Counted from the stretch's first letter, positions 1-12,103 are shown. The stretch: 64,000 nucleotides of DNA from Pestalotiopsis fici W106-1 (GCF_000516985.1 NW_006917097.1:2394593-2458592); one strand, 5' to 3'. Program-made: numbers and translations. The notes: generated by a model from the letters alone, not told the origin.

Positions 1-2277
1 TATATCATGTAGTGCTTTGCAACTTGGTCCATCCTGTCCCAGCAGAGGGGAACGCTACACCCTACTAGGGCAAGGGAAATGCAGAGACCTTTTCTACCTA
101 CTTACCTTTCAACGCCATAGCCGCGGCAAGCACACCGACCACGTTGAATCCGACTTTATTCACGGATCTCGTGGGAACGCTTGCAGATATGAGCTGAGCC
201 TAGGATTTTCCGTTTCCGTACCTTTGGTAGTCTGGGGAAACCTGTCATGAGAGAATTTATAAGCCACTTCATTGAAAATGAAAGTTCTTGGGAAACTTTA
301 TCACGTCTTGGCTCTCTTGCCCCCTTTCCCTTCCAAGGCAATACACCTAGTTACCGCGGCGGAAGTGCTACGGGAGTAGATCAGACGAGCGCGTGTCGAC
401 TTGTTCAGACGAAAAGGCGGAGATTCATTGTTCAACTACATACGTGCATCATCCTTGCAAGCAGACTAAGACCAACGCTTTGCGCACGAGCATCCACTTT
501 GTTCCCTTTTTTTGCACCTACATCAATTAGCCTATTGCCGAGATATGAGTCTTGGGCGAACTACGTTTGCCGTCCACTGATACGCACAGCCCTCGCGCCA
601 AAGAGGCTCATATGAAAGATTGAAGACTAGCTCGTCCTGAACGCCACTGAGCCTTCATATGTTTCACGTACTTCAACTCTCTTGTTGCTGCATGATAATG
701 CAATATCAAGACCAGATTATGATGATTTTTTATTTTTATTTTTAGAAGCAAATTGTGGACGTGCCCAATCACGCCCTTTCCTGTGTTTACTGATCGCCGT
801 GTCTTCTTGTCCATTGGTCATTACGACCATTTTAGGAAAAAAAAAAAAAACGGGGGGTACCAAGATGAACCAAATAAGCAATGTCTAGAATCTCACCAAA
901 TGTCCTCACTACTAGATCTACTATTGACAAATACTATATACTCGGTATTAGTTGTCACGTTTCCCTGTGAGGAGAAGAGGAGCCAAACAAACGGTACTTT
1001 GAGATCTTAACTCCGGAAGAGAAATCTGACATCAGCGGCTTTTGGACGGATGCGGGACTTGTGGGATGGTTCATAGTCACTTTGATATCTCGTTCATTTT
1101 AATCTCGTCTTTTCTTTCCTCCTTTCTGGAACTAAAACTGACTCGTCAGAGAAAAAAAATAACGTGCACGACGCCGTCGTAAACGCGGGTCATCTGTTTA
1201 GTAGTAGTAATAGGATAGCGAACAAACTACCACAAAATCAGGCGCTAATCAAGTCTTCTTCCCCGTCTTCTATCCTTCGTATTGCATTTGATTATACTGC
1301 ACTACAGTAGTCTGATAGCCCGTGGTTAATATCTATTAACCCCACGACACGTGGTTAAATCTTCTTTATCGATCTCATCTCGATCTATTTTTATTTTATT
1401 TTATTTTGACTTGATCTTTAGATAGAGGAAGAGGGCAGTGGGTAAGATGGGATAAGCAGACAGCATGTGCGGAATGTCATTAGAAATCGTTCAACCCCGG
1501 GCTGGGGCGAACACTTTGCACTTTCGGCACACCATCAGCTCACCTTACCCTCACCCAAGGCATTATGATCTGCCACCTGCTGCGTTCTTTTTCTTGCGCT
1601 TCAACAGCCTCTCTTGCTTTCCACCTCGGAAGAGAACACTTTCTTTCTGGTGTTCGGCATCTATGAATAGGTATGTATTGTGGGGTTAGGTTTATTATCG
1701 CAAGGCATTTCTATCCGAGGCAGTGCTCCTCTGCCCTTTGCCATATCCTTGATGATTTGCATCATTCATGGTATTATTTGATCTCGTGTCTACGAAAGAC
1801 ATGGGTATTCCCACGACATTGTAGTAGGAGAACCCCCCTCTCACCCATGATCTACTGAAACATGCCTCATACTTGCAAACTCCGGAAATAAAAGGCCTCG
1901 AACAAGGAATACCTGCATGTGCTTGGCGGGCGAGAAATAAACCTCTCATACGCCTTTTGCCTTGTTTCAAACATTTGTATATCACTGCTGTATAGAGATC
2001 TGCTGATCAAGGCCGTTCCCACTGCGCTAACTCGTGATATCCATGTTGCATCCACAACCCCCTCCTCACCCAACGCCGATCTCATGAATGGATATCACAG
2101 TACCAATGGGTACCTGGTAGGGATGATCCCTAAAATCAAGATGGTATCCCTTGTCTTTGCTTCCCCCCCAAAAACTCCCATTGCACCCGTATTCGATAAC
2201 TTGATTTGCTAAAAGGTGCCCAGCTCACCACAAGCCTCGTAACAATACTTCTACAGCGAGATATGAAAGACCTTGGT
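1..2277. other. Intergenic region, no gene recognised
   Basis: This stretch lies downstream of the LRR gene, which is on the minus strand. The reading frames here are short, have no recognisable domain, and do not join into a spliced gene. Visible structure is limited to a poly-A tract followed by G-rich sequence (about 836-856), a run of TTTTA units at about 1388-1407, and an imperfect hairpin at 1322-1345 built from GTGGTTAAT and its near complement, with another GTGGTTAA copy just after it at 1351. Confidence 0.6.
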
Positions 2278-5200
2278 CTATTCAAAGTCATCGTCCTCAT
2301 CCTTGATGCCAACCTTTTGCTTCCATTCATCCACTTCTGCAACGGGCACTCGACCCCTCAACCAACGAAGGGTGGCTTCAGTGCCACGCTCGAGAACATC
2401 CCATCTCGGGACTCGAAAGCGATTACCAGTGACTTCTAAACGTTGCAAGTTCAGCAGACCAAGACGCGGGTTGAGGTGTGCGATCTCGTTATTGTCAGCC
2501 GCCACAACCCTGAGTCCCGCGACCGAGGTTGGATCGAGTTCTTCAAGTCGATTGTTGGAGACGAGGAGTACGTCGAGCCTTGGAAATGACTCGCGCAGGA
2601 CGGGTAGCGTAGCAACACGATTGAAAGAGATATCGAGCTTCTGAAGGTTGGGGGCCTGAAGGTGAGTGATCAATGGAGCCAGGCTTGCGATCTGATTATG
2701 TGCGATATGAAGTTCCCTCAGGGCAGGAAACTCGAACCCCTCACCCATGAATGCTTCGCCATCCAATCGATTGTGAGATATGTTGATAGAGGTAAGAGTG
2801 TCGGCAAAGAAGGATAGCGAGTCCGGAAAGCTGGGAAAAGTATTGTGCTGTAAACGAATTTCACGAACAGCGTCACCACCAACAAGCTTTGAGCAGATGA
2901 CGGGATTAAGCGACGATGAGTTCGTATTGGCACGGTCGAGAACGCCACCGGGTTTGATCGGCCATGTCAGGCTGCTCAGAGGTCTCGACCTTGCTCCGAT
3001 AGGAGATTGGGGCGCCGACGTTGGGGGCGTCGCAAAGTTGTCCGTATCTGAGCGGCTTTCGTTGTCATCTTGGTCATCTCTAAGGCCCTGAGCCTTGCCT
3101 GGCTGATAAAAGTAAGACTCATGGTCGGCTGACTCAACAACTTCGTTGCTAGGCTGCTCGACACCAGCTTGCTCTTCGGGCAATGGCGTTAGCCTCGTTG
3201 CTAAGCTGTCTTTCAACTCTTCTGTTGTCATGGAAATGAACTTTTTGTCCCTTAACGGATTGCCAGCCATGCGAAGCAATGCAAGCGAGTCCATGCGCGC
3301 AATTTCTGGGGGTATGACGCGAATGTCGTTACTTGTGAAATCTGCTGATTTAATGCTCTCGGACGAAAGAAACCCATCTGGGAACGCACTTATGCTGTTC
3401 TCAGCAGCGTTGATTGTCATGAGACTCTTCCAAGTGCTGAGATCTGGCAGAGAGTTGAGACGATTCATCGAGACTGTGAGCTGAAGAAGAGAAGGCATGG
3501 ATATTGGGCCTAGCGCGATCAAACTCAGTTGATTATTCGAGACATCAAGCGTCTGCAGATGCGGGAGCGCCTCGACCTCTACATCGACCAATGTGCCCTT
3601 CAGTTTGTTCTTTTGTACATAGAGCTCAGTAAGTGGCAGTTGCGCAAGTGCATCAAAAGGCAGAGACTCGAATGAATTCTCGTTGAGGTTCAGCACACGA
3701 AGCCGTGTCAGCCGCTCGAAGCCGTCCGGCAATGCGTCAATCTCATTTCCTTTCAGATCCAAGGCTTCCAAATTGACTAAAGAAGCAAAAGACGAGTTCA
3801 TCTTGCCCTTCAGGAGATTGCCGCCGAGCTTGAGATCTCGCAACGAGCCAATTTGTGATAAGATCTCGAAAGAGTCATTGGCCAGCTTGTTTTGAGCCTG
3901 GTCATTGGTAGTTAGAATGCAATTTCATGTTTCCAAAATGGTTGATGCACTCACAAGGTTCAGGGAGGTGAGGTTTTGAAGACGCCTCAATCCCAACGGC
4001 AATGCCATCAGTAAGTTGCCATGTAAGTCGAGAGCCTCGAGTCCACCAAATTGGTGACCATTGCCCTCATCGGCGTCCGCAAAATCCATGGGATCGGTAT
4101 CAGGAAAAACGGAGTCGTCGAGAACCTCAAACTCATTGTCAGCGGCGATCAACCTTGTAAGATCGACACTTTCAGCCCAGCTAGCCCCGTGGCCAACAGA
4201 CTCGAGATCGTACATCTTCACAACCTCATCTGGCATTTGCTTCAACCCCATCGCGGCAATGTTCAATCTACCAGTAGTTCGTGCCGTTGCAATCCGCGAC
4301 TGCATCACCTTTCGATTCGAGTCTTCAAATTGCCTCTGATTGAAAGGATCTTCCGCGAGGCCAAAGTCAAACGTAGCATCAGTAGGTATCAGGGGAGATT
4401 TGAGCGGCGCAGCTCCTGTAGTCACGGGAGCCTGTTGATTTGCAGCAGCGCGCCTAGCAGCCTTGGCCTTTGCAATCTGCTCTCGCAATGCTGATGATGA
4501 TTTTGGGCCAGTAGTTGCCGATGGACTTTCTTCAACCGAATCAACCGTAAGAGCCGTAGAAATGGTTGACGCGCTAGAAAGGTTGCGTTCCTTAAACGAT
4601 GAGGCAGTATTCATGGTAGCTAAAGATTGTGTTGATGTTGCTGATCCTTTGCGGGGTCGCCGCGCCGGGCTTACTGAGGGTTTACTTGACGACTGGCCAA
4701 GGCTTGTAGATGAAGACTTTTTGGATAATCCCGGGATTGCAGATTTCGGCCTTAGTGAGCGAGATACTGGAGTGAGAGTCTCGGGTTTGGACATTATATC
4801 ATCCAAGTCTTCCGGACTAGGTGTCCGTCTTCCAATGGCAGATAATGGTGGATTCGATGAAGCCCTTTTCGCGCCCGCAGCTCCACGAAAAGAAAGTGGC
4901 TTCACGAGCCCAGAAGCTGCCCCAAATTGCGCTTCTTGTGCACTAGTTGGCAGCGGCTTGTGTGTGCTCGAGGGGGCTCTGAGACTGCTGTATACGCTTT
5001 CTGGTGGCCCCAATCGAGAACTCGGACGACTGAGAGATCTAACGCTTGAGCTATCATGTTGATGGCTGGAACCAGGTCGTGAGCTTCCACTCGCAGCACG
5101 GGAAGACGGCCGCCGGGATGCCAGTTCAGGATCAAAAAAGTTCGATCCCCGGCGCTTCGCTGCCGGAGACGTCAGCTGTGAGAGCGTCTCCATGGTCCTC

Positions 5201-5796
5201 TCAGCAAGAGACATTCCTGGTTTGCTGTTCTCTGAGTGGATTCCTAGCGCATCAGAGCTAACATCTTCATGGGTTGGGCGTGACGGCGAGAATTCGTGCG
5301 GGCCATCCTCGTCGATAGCAGACCCATTCAGAAAAGTGCTCGACTCGGATTGGCCTGACGGCCGCCTGCCCACAACAGGAGATTGTTTGAAATGTCCATC
5401 ATAAGCTGCCTGCGTGGCGCGTTCAACCCTAGGTTCTTGAGATATACTCCTGGTTTTGGTGCCTCTGAGGGCGACTTGCGAGCTCACCGGCGGACCTGCT
5501 AGTCTCTGGGGTCTCCGCGACGGCGTTGAAGGACCGGTGCTGGTAGCCCTGAGCTGTTCTCTCGAGGCGGGAGTCCGGAGCCGGGATCCGTTGGCAGGTT
5601 CTGAAGCTTTTGTTTCGACCGAACTTCTTGGGTGGGCGAAGCGGCCTCGGAGGCCCTCTGCAGACGGAGCTGTTCGGATGGAAGACGCGGGCGTTGGAAT
5701 GCCTGAAGCTCTCGGTTGTGGTAGTCGCGAAACTGGCCTCGGAAGAGCGCTGGACCTATTGGTCGTCGTCGAGGTGCTCAGACGTTTTTGATCCAT
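2278..5796 (-). CDS. Leucine-rich repeat protein with long disordered N-terminus
   Basis: Two exons, 5796-3955 and 3897-2278, encode about 1153 aa. The intron (3898-3954) has a GTGAGT donor and a CTAAC branch site, and joins the repeat phrase NLAQNKL in phase 0. I chose the ATG at 5796 because it opens the frame and no upstream ATG continues it. Residues 1-500 are Ser/Pro/Arg-rich and look disordered, with SxIP-type motifs SGIP (31-34) and SAIP (352-355) and a basic helix SALREQIAKAKAARR at about 434-448. LRRs with the LxxLxLxxNxL pattern begin near residue 510 and form two blocks separated by an acidic linker; the C-terminus is acidic (DEDDDFE). Fungal relatives exist, but I know of no firm function. 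Scaffolding at the cortex or microtubules is an inference from the LRRs and SxIP motifs. Confidence 0.9.
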
Positions 5797-5934
5797 GCTC
5801 AATTTATGCTTTCATACGCAGTCGAGCCCGCAGCGGCGCGGAGCGGGGTGTTGGATTGGGTGCTCCCGGGGGACCAGCTCAGGAAGCTGAACAGTCGTTG
5901 GATGAGTGTCCAGACAGACACAGATGGGCGCAAG

Positions 5935-5964
5935 TGCAGGTGCAGATGCAGATGCAGATGCAGA
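5935..5964. repeat. TGCAGA hexamer tandem repeat
   Basis: Five consecutive 6-bp units (one TGCAGG, then four TGCAGA) lie about 140 bp upstream of the LRR gene's ATG, in its likely promoter or 5' leader. It is a simple microsatellite. Confidence 0.9.
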
Positions 5965-8170
5965 GCCAGCACGAGGCCAAATAGAGTCGCAGAAAGAAGA
6001 GTACAACCGCTCACGCTGGCCGCCCAGGATGTGGACTGAGTCACCTAGGTTAGCGCAGTGCTACCACCTCTTTACCATCCAGGCCCTGATACGTGGCGAT
6101 GTTGGGCAGCATGGAATACCTAGGAAGAAGAAGTACGTGACGCCAGGCTATGACCAGACCTGACCTACTCCAAAGCAAGCCAGTGTTGGCGAGGGGCAAT
6201 CCGTACCAACCGTTCCTAGGTCGGGTAAAGGGTTGGTAGGTAGTATATCGTCTCGGTGCGGGCCGAATGTACGCACTGAGATCAATGAGGCTTTTGCGGG
6301 AGGCTTCAGTGGGTTCAAATTAGGTAGGTACCTGGGAAGTAGCACGTAGCAGTAAGAGTTTGGGACGGACGGCACGTTTGACGCTCCCTTCTATGCGGCT
6401 ACCTTATTCACTGCACAGCGAGTATCAAGAGCAGCAAGAGCATCAATTGGTTAAGTATTGCAAAGGGGAAAAGTGTTCAAAAGTCAGGTATAATTTCGTC
6501 TTGTTGCCCGGCCATCCATGATATGGGGTTCATCATTTCGCCAACAACGATTCATGACAGATTAGTAGTCTGAAAAGCCACTATCTTGAAATTGGTGGGG
6601 AAGCCATCTACGCATACGAAATTGTAATTGATGGTCATGATTAGGGATATGTTGCAGCCCAATTAACGTAAAAATTAAGCCTGGAACAGCGAGACCTGTA
6701 AGATTCCGTTTTGCCATTTCACTGCAGTTCGGACACGAGAAGATTAGGCGATCATACTTCATGCCCGCCATTCTTGTGCAGTTGCTCCAGATCAAAGCAC
6801 GTTTACTAAATCCCTACCTACGTAACCTAGATAGCAAGGTGGTAGGTATTGGGACCCAAACATGGAGAAGATTCGATGGGAAATAAGATCATACAGAGAG
6901 AGACAGAGACACGGGCTAGGCGCGGGCTATCCCGTGATAAACCCCAGATTGTCAATTGCCATCATGATATCGTCTGGACGTCTGAAACGAGAAGTCAGAG
7001 GAGCTGCTCAACATGGCAAATGGCTTGGTCACCCCCGCACATTGTTTCATCGCCAATTGTCCAGGATTTGATCCTTCCCCGAAGCAGATACCAATTGGCA
7101 GTGACTGTCGCGACTCTCTAGTCATAGCCTGATTATATCCTCGAGTAGGGAAGGAGCAACAGCAATCTCCAGTCCGTGTGTCGCTGAGAGAGGAGAGACT
7201 ATCTTTGCATTGAATTTCAAGATGCAATCAATGTAAATACATGGCAAGCAGGAGTTTTGGTGCATGTTGACCAAGCGCTATGGCAAGAATATACTAGGGG
7301 AAATGTATTATGACGTATGGACCCAGCCGCAATCGTGATTCGATACTGCTTAAAGCGCGATGTATCAGTTCAATCAAGACTGAGGGTTAAGTGTCTGTAC
7401 GTCTTCAGTATTCCAGGATGCGAATTAATGGGGCCCCGGATGCACCGAAATACATAGTACTGACCACCCAGATCATGCTGAATGAGAAATAAGAACCTGG
7501 CAAGTCGCTTATGTACACGCAGGCCACATGCACACAGTTTGAGCGGCATGTGGTTGCCAACTTTATCCAGCCTCCTCCGTGCCCATGGGGTTCGTTATCC
7601 CCCTTTGGGCCTTCTAATTTTTTGACTTTATGGTTGCCGCTGGCTGGGCAACCACGCAGATCCCAGCTGAGAAAGGCCAACTCTCAGCTTTTGAACTGTA
7701 CACCTTCGTCGATTCGTGTTCCCCTCGCCTTCTATTCACAATTCTCTCATGCCGCATTTCTTGTCTTTTTTTTTTTTTTTTTTTCATGAAGTGGAATGCA
7801 ATGATTTCTGGAAACAAGCCTAGGTAGCCATCCATCCATCCATTGGATCTTGTGAGAGTCAGACCTCTGATCTGGCTCTGGTCTACTAGACTGCTCCGCT
7901 CAAAGGTCTTATCACTTATCGCAACCACCCAACCTGCCCATTTCTGCTCCGCTCGCCTTTTCCCAATGCGCCAAATCGGCCTTCCATCATAATCGCTCTC
8001 ACACTTACATTTCAGTATCTGGTTCCGCGTCAACTTGCGACAAGGCACTTTGGTCTCATTACCGCAGCAAAGACTGTCAGTCAGTGCTAAGACCTTTTCG
8101 CGTTGTGTGCGCGGTGGGCTTCAAGTATCAATCGCATTACCATCAGGCCGCCCGCTCGACTCATACCCCG

Positions 8171-8190
8171 AGCTCAGCTCAGCTCAGCTC
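8171..8190. repeat. AGCTC pentamer repeat
   Basis: Four tandem AGCTC units end 17 bp before the ATG of the coiled-coil gene, in its expected 5' leader. Confidence 0.85.
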
Positions 8191-8207
8191 ATCCCCCAAT
8201 TCGCACC

Positions 8208-9890
8208 ATGACAGCAGGCACACAACAACCAAACGGCGTCGTCCGCGACGCACCTTCAACCCCGCCGGAAGCTGCCATGATCCTCTCACAACAGTCACTC
8301 CCTTCAACAGAGGAACCCTCTTCGCCCGCAGATCCTGCATCGTCTTTCAAGACCGAACTCAACGACGACCGGCCGGCTTCCCCTCTAGTCATTCCCTCGT
8401 CGCTAACCCCGCCGCCCTCATCTCAACCACCACAACCCAACGGCGCCGCGGGACAACCATTGGGTTATACCAGCTTACAAAGATCCAGCATGTTTTCGCC
8501 GCCAGCAACCACAACCGCCCCTCTGCGCCGTGATAGTCACGCGGCACCTGCAGACCACGCTGCGCCCACCGGAGAGCAGATTGACGACGCCTCCGCCGAT
8601 GATTTGCGTCAAATGCTGAGGGCCTCTTTGTCGGACAACGCCCGTCTGAAGATGGAAATCGCTCATCACAAGCTCCAATATAACCTGCTAAGCATGCAGG
8701 CTGACGAGGCAGCCAAGAGAGCTGCTGTTGAGCACGAGATGACCAAACGTGAAGTCGAGGTCCTGCGCGTGGCCGAAAGTGCCCGACAGGCTCGGCGCGA
8801 CCAAGAAGCGGCCGTTGAAAGTATTCAGCTCAAGTACATCCAGCTTAAGGCCTCTTACGAAGCGGCTTGCGACGACATCGACTCCTTGAGGAAGCGGGAA
8901 AAGAGGTTCAAGAAGGTACTCCAACAGAAAGAGGACGAGATTATAAGCCTGACGGATGACCGCGAATTACTCCTGCAACGCATACGAGAAAATCGAGAAC
9001 ATTTTAATATTCTTCGTAGCCCGGGCGGGGTTCTGCATGGATCTGTCATGCCCAGATTGCCTCCAATAGTTTCTCCCCAGCAACATCGCACAACCCCACG
9101 GCAGACGCCCAGGTCCCATCGCCGGGAGGAAGACGAAAACCAGCGCGGCTTCCAAGTGCTTCTTCAAGCGCTCAACCATGATAATAACAGTGCACCTTCG
9201 ACACCGACCAGCAGTCACCACCCCACGCCTCGAACGCAACCCAAGCACACTCGCGGAGCGCAATCCATGTCCTCTTTGCCGACGACACCCATGGCCAAGC
9301 CCCGTGGCCAACACTCTACGCTGCTGCCTTCCATTGACCTTGTCCCACGGACAGAGCCTGTGCCTCGTTTTGGGCCAATTCACCACATTCCCGAGCCGCG
9401 ATCTGTCCAAAGACGTAAGAGCAGGGAGAGTACAATTTCAGCCGACGATAATGAGGAGCTTGCTAGAGCCGCCCTTAGCATGGCTGCTGTCAATAGGTCA
9501 ATGATGTCGGCATCATCCGACAGATCGGTATCACGAGCCCATCGTCGGCCTGAGGGCGGCGAGGAAGTTTACCAGAGTCAAGCGAGCCAGGCAGCGTCCG
9601 AGATGCTACGGCGGGATCCTCGCGAGAGCTTTGACGAGGTTGCAAGTTCTGGGAATTCCCGCGATGCCACACCGGCACCAGCTGAGAGGAGTATGAAGCT
9701 TCAGACACGGCTATTCGCCCCAATCACCAAACCTGGTCTCGGCGCAGAGAAACGCAAGTACACTGGTCATCAATCTGCCTACACAGATGGCAAACACGAA
9801 TCCTTCACCAGCCCTGCTAAGAAACTCAGAGTTGAGCCGAGAAGCGCGGATGCTCGTAGGGTCGGCTTGGGTATTCAGTATAGCCCGTAA
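8208..9890 (+). CDS. Coiled-coil protein of unknown function
   Basis: A single exon encodes 560 aa. The frame is open further upstream, but the first ATG in it is at 8208, in a good CACCATGA context, so I start there. Residues 1-125 are Pro/Ser/Thr-rich and probably disordered. Residues about 130-265 are a long helical, charged segment with heptad-like leucines (LRQMLRASLSDNARLKMEI onward), a likely coiled coil. The remainder is low-complexity with many SP/TP sites and basic clusters such as RRKSR and KKLR, which could be nuclear targeting signals. I do not recognise the family. The composition resembles conserved fungal scaffold or nuclear proteins, but no function can be assigned. Confidence 0.85.
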   Translation: MTAGTQQPNGVVRDAPSTPPEAAMILSQQSLPSTEEPSSPADPASSFKTELNDDRPASPLVIPSSLTPPPSSQPPQPNGAAGQPLGYTSLQRSSMFSPPATTTAPLRRDSHAAPADHAAPTGEQIDDASADDLRQMLRASLSDNARLKMEIAHHKLQYNLLSMQADEAAKRAAVEHEMTKREVEVLRVAESARQARRDQEAAVESIQLKYIQLKASYEAACDDIDSLRKREKRFKKVLQQKEDEIISLTDDRELLLQRIRENREHFNILRSPGGVLHGSVMPRLPPIVSPQQHRTTPRQTPRSHRREEDENQRGFQVLLQALNHDNNSAPSTPTSSHHPTPRTQPKHTRGAQSMSSLPTTPMAKPRGQHSTLLPSIDLVPRTEPVPRFGPIHHIPEPRSVQRRKSRESTISADDNEELARAALSMAAVNRSMMSASSDRSVSRAHRRPEGGEEVYQSQASQAASEMLRRDPRESFDEVASSGNSRDATPAPAERSMKLQTRLFAPITKPGLGAEKRKYTGHQSAYTDGKHESFTSPAKKLRVEPRSADARRVGLGIQYSP

Positions 9891-10843
9891 AGGTAGTGAC
9901 TGAGTCACAGAGTCTTTATCCAATTATTTGGGACAGGACAGTAAGGGGCATAAAAGTGCTTGGATCGGACGACAAACAAGTTATCAAGATGAAATTACGG
10001 TTCATGACCACGCCATGATTGGAGAGGCAGGATTGCTTGACGGCGTTCCCTGATTTTTACTCGAATTTGTGTTATACCCTTCCAGTTGAACATGGTCTTG
10101 CTTTATACGAGCGGATGTCAAGAAATTTGAATGACTGACCGAGCTAACGGTATCGAAAATGAGTGCATGGGAAAAGTTGTGGACGAGAGATAGCATCAAA
10201 CAGATAGAACAAAGTACAATCAGCAATTAAAGATGAAATCGCGCTTCTTGTCTTGTCAACAATCACATAGTGTGTATATTCAGACACTCATCTAGGTTAG
10301 TGCAAATAAGCAATCGTGAAGCTTGACAGACAAATAAAGTTACAATACGCAGATAGTTCTACCCATAAGCAGAGCTGCATCTCATGAGTGGATTACCTAA
10401 GCTGTTGTGTCCTATGTCGGACAATTGGACCATGTAATAATGAACAATGGTGAGAAAAAGGTCGGGACAACCAGGCCATGTCTCTTAGCCGGGATCGTTG
10501 CCGACGCGGCGGAAATCGCTTCCTGTCTCATAATCAATTGGCCGGGCGCGGGCCGGGAATGCTTTTATCCCCCACTTCCGGAATGGCAGTTGAAGTCGGG
10601 AGCTTCAGCTTTGGGGCTAGGTGTGTTTGTCCCCATGGGGTATTCTCACCATTCTCCAAGATTGGCTCTTCTTTCTATCTTTGTGTGCTCTTCTTCCGAT
10701 GCGTAGTTTGCTCAGGGATTGTAACCTTCAATAATATTTGTTTACAGGAGTCAATTGCTCGTGCACAACGTGCCTCTCCGCAGCTAAGTCCCTTGCCCAG
10801 CTTGCGCCCGCCGAAGCCGGACTCCACAAACCGAACAATCACC
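9891..10843. promoter_or_regulatory. Intergenic region upstream of the thiolase gene
   Basis: This holds the 3' flank of the coiled-coil gene and the thiolase promoter and leader. A TTTACAG acceptor-like site at about 10742-10748 suggests a 5'-UTR intron, but no clear donor can be fixed. ATTGG (inverted CCAAT) occurs near 10423 and 10537. I saw no CCTCGG/CCGAGG fatty-acid-response hexamer in the 440 bp before the ATG. Confidence 0.5.
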
Positions 10844-12103
10844 ATGGCGTTGCCCAAAGGCCTCAGCAATGTCCTCGCAAAGGCGCCCTCAGATATTGTG
10901 ATCCTTTCAGCTCTGAGGACGCCCGTATGTCGGTCCTACCGTGGCCAGCTCAAGGATGCCTACCCCGAGGAGCTGCTCTCCGTTGTCCTTCGCGCCACCC
11001 TCGATGCGAACCCCAACATGCCGCCCGAGGCCGTCTCAGACGTGGCCGTAGGTGTCGTTCTTTCCGAGCTCGGCGGTTCCAAGGCCGCCCGTATGGCCAT
11101 GAACCACGTTGGATTCCCCAACTCGACATCGCTTTACACCACCAACCGCGCCTGCTCTTCCTCCCTTCAAAGTGTTGCCTTGGTGGCCGCCCAGCTGCGG
11201 ACGGGCATGATTGAAGGTGCTGGTATCGCTGCTGGTATGGAGAGCATGACGCGCAACTATGGCAGCCGCGCCATCCCCGTCGACCTGTGGCCGGAGCTCA
11301 AGGACAGCCCGAACAAGGACGCCAGGGACTGCATCATGGCCATGGGTCTCACGTCCGAGAACGTGGCTGAGCGGTACAAGGTTGGCCGGCAAGAGCAGGA
11401 CGAATTTGCGGTCGAATCGCACCGCCGGGCCGCCAAGGCGCAGAAGGACGGCGCCTTTGACGCCGAGATCGTCAAGGTCCGGACGCGCTTCCAGGAGGTC
11501 GACAAGCAGGGCAACAAGGTGGGCGAGGAGCAGACCATTGAGGTTACCCGGGACGACGGCATCCGCAGCAACGCGACGCTCGAGGGCCTTGCCAAGCTCA
11601 AGCCCGCCTTCAAGGCCGACGGTGCCAGCACGGCCGGCAACTCGTCGCAGGTCAGCGATGGCGCGGCCGCCGCCCTCCTCATGAAGCGAAGCACCGCCAC
11701 CGAGCTCGGCCTGACGTCGAGCATCATTGGCAAGTTTGTTGGCGCCACCACCGTCGGCTGCAAGCCCGACGAGATGGGTATCGGCCCGGCCCTGGCCATT
11801 CCCAAGCTGCTGAGCCAGTTTGGCATCGAGAACAAGGACGTCGACCGCTGGGAGATCAACGAGGCCTTTGCCAGCCAGGCCATTTACTCGGTGCGCGAGC
11901 TCGGCCTCGAGAAGGACTGGGAGCAGGGCAAGGTCAACCCCGACGGTGGCGCCATTGCTCTTGGTCACCCTCTCGGTGCCACTGGTGCCCGCATGACGAG
12001 CACTCTCCTGCACGGTCTGGGTCGCTCGGGCGGCGAGGTTGGTGTCGTCAGCATGTGTGTCGGTACTGGTATGGGTATGGCCGGTCTGTTCGTGAGGGAA
12101 TAA
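10844..12103 (+). CDS. 3-ketoacyl-CoA / acetyl-CoA thiolase
   Basis: The 419-aa product is a complete thiolase, which cleaves 3-ketoacyl-CoA with CoA to give acetyl-CoA in beta-oxidation, or runs the reverse condensation. Visible motifs are the nucleophile block NRACSSSLQ with C104, NEAFA at 339-343, GGAIALGHPLGATGAR with H375, and the second active-site cysteine C405 in MCVGTGMG. The ATG at 10844 has a CACCATGG context and starts the conserved N-terminus; the frame continues upstream but reads as leader. There is no C-terminal PTS1 (it ends FVRE) and no clear PTS2 near the N-terminus, so peroxisomal location is not shown. The residue after CSS is Ser rather than the common Gly. Third codon positions are strongly C/G, as in highly expressed genes. 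Confidence 0.95.
   Translation: MALPKGLSNVLAKAPSDIVILSALRTPVCRSYRGQLKDAYPEELLSVVLRATLDANPNMPPEAVSDVAVGVVLSELGGSKAARMAMNHVGFPNSTSLYTTNRACSSSLQSVALVAAQLRTGMIEGAGIAAGMESMTRNYGSRAIPVDLWPELKDSPNKDARDCIMAMGLTSENVAERYKVGRQEQDEFAVESHRRAAKAQKDGAFDAEIVKVRTRFQEVDKQGNKVGEEQTIEVTRDDGIRSNATLEGLAKLKPAFKADGASTAGNSSQVSDGAAAALLMKRSTATELGLTSSIIGKFVGATTVGCKPDEMGIGPALAIPKLLSQFGIENKDVDRWEINEAFASQAIYSVRELGLEKDWEQGKVNPDGGAIALGHPLGATGARMTSTLLHGLGRSGGEVGVVSMCVGTGMGMAGLFVRE

Larger units (their letters stand above)
5797..8207. promoter_or_regulatory. Divergent intergenic region between the LRR and coiled-coil genes
   Basis: This 2.4-kb region separates two divergently transcribed genes, so it should hold both promoters. 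No gene is recognised in it. It contains several copies of TAGGTA/TACCTA motifs (about 6033, 6117, 6236-6243, 6321-6333, 6813-6820 and 6841-6848), a T19 run at 7766-7784, CATC repeats near 7829-7843 and an AGCTC repeat at 8171-8190 just before the coiled-coil start codon. Confidence 0.6.

Noticed and set aside
10478..10843. 122-residue N-terminal extension of the thiolase
   Set aside because: It reads as translated leader with an acceptor-like TTTACAG inside. The conserved thiolase N-terminus starts at 10844 in a good ATG context.
11036..12013. 325-codon open frame antisense to the thiolase gene
   Set aside because: It mirrors the GC-rich thiolase coding sequence and has low-complexity composition. 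The plus-strand thiolase motifs are unambiguous.
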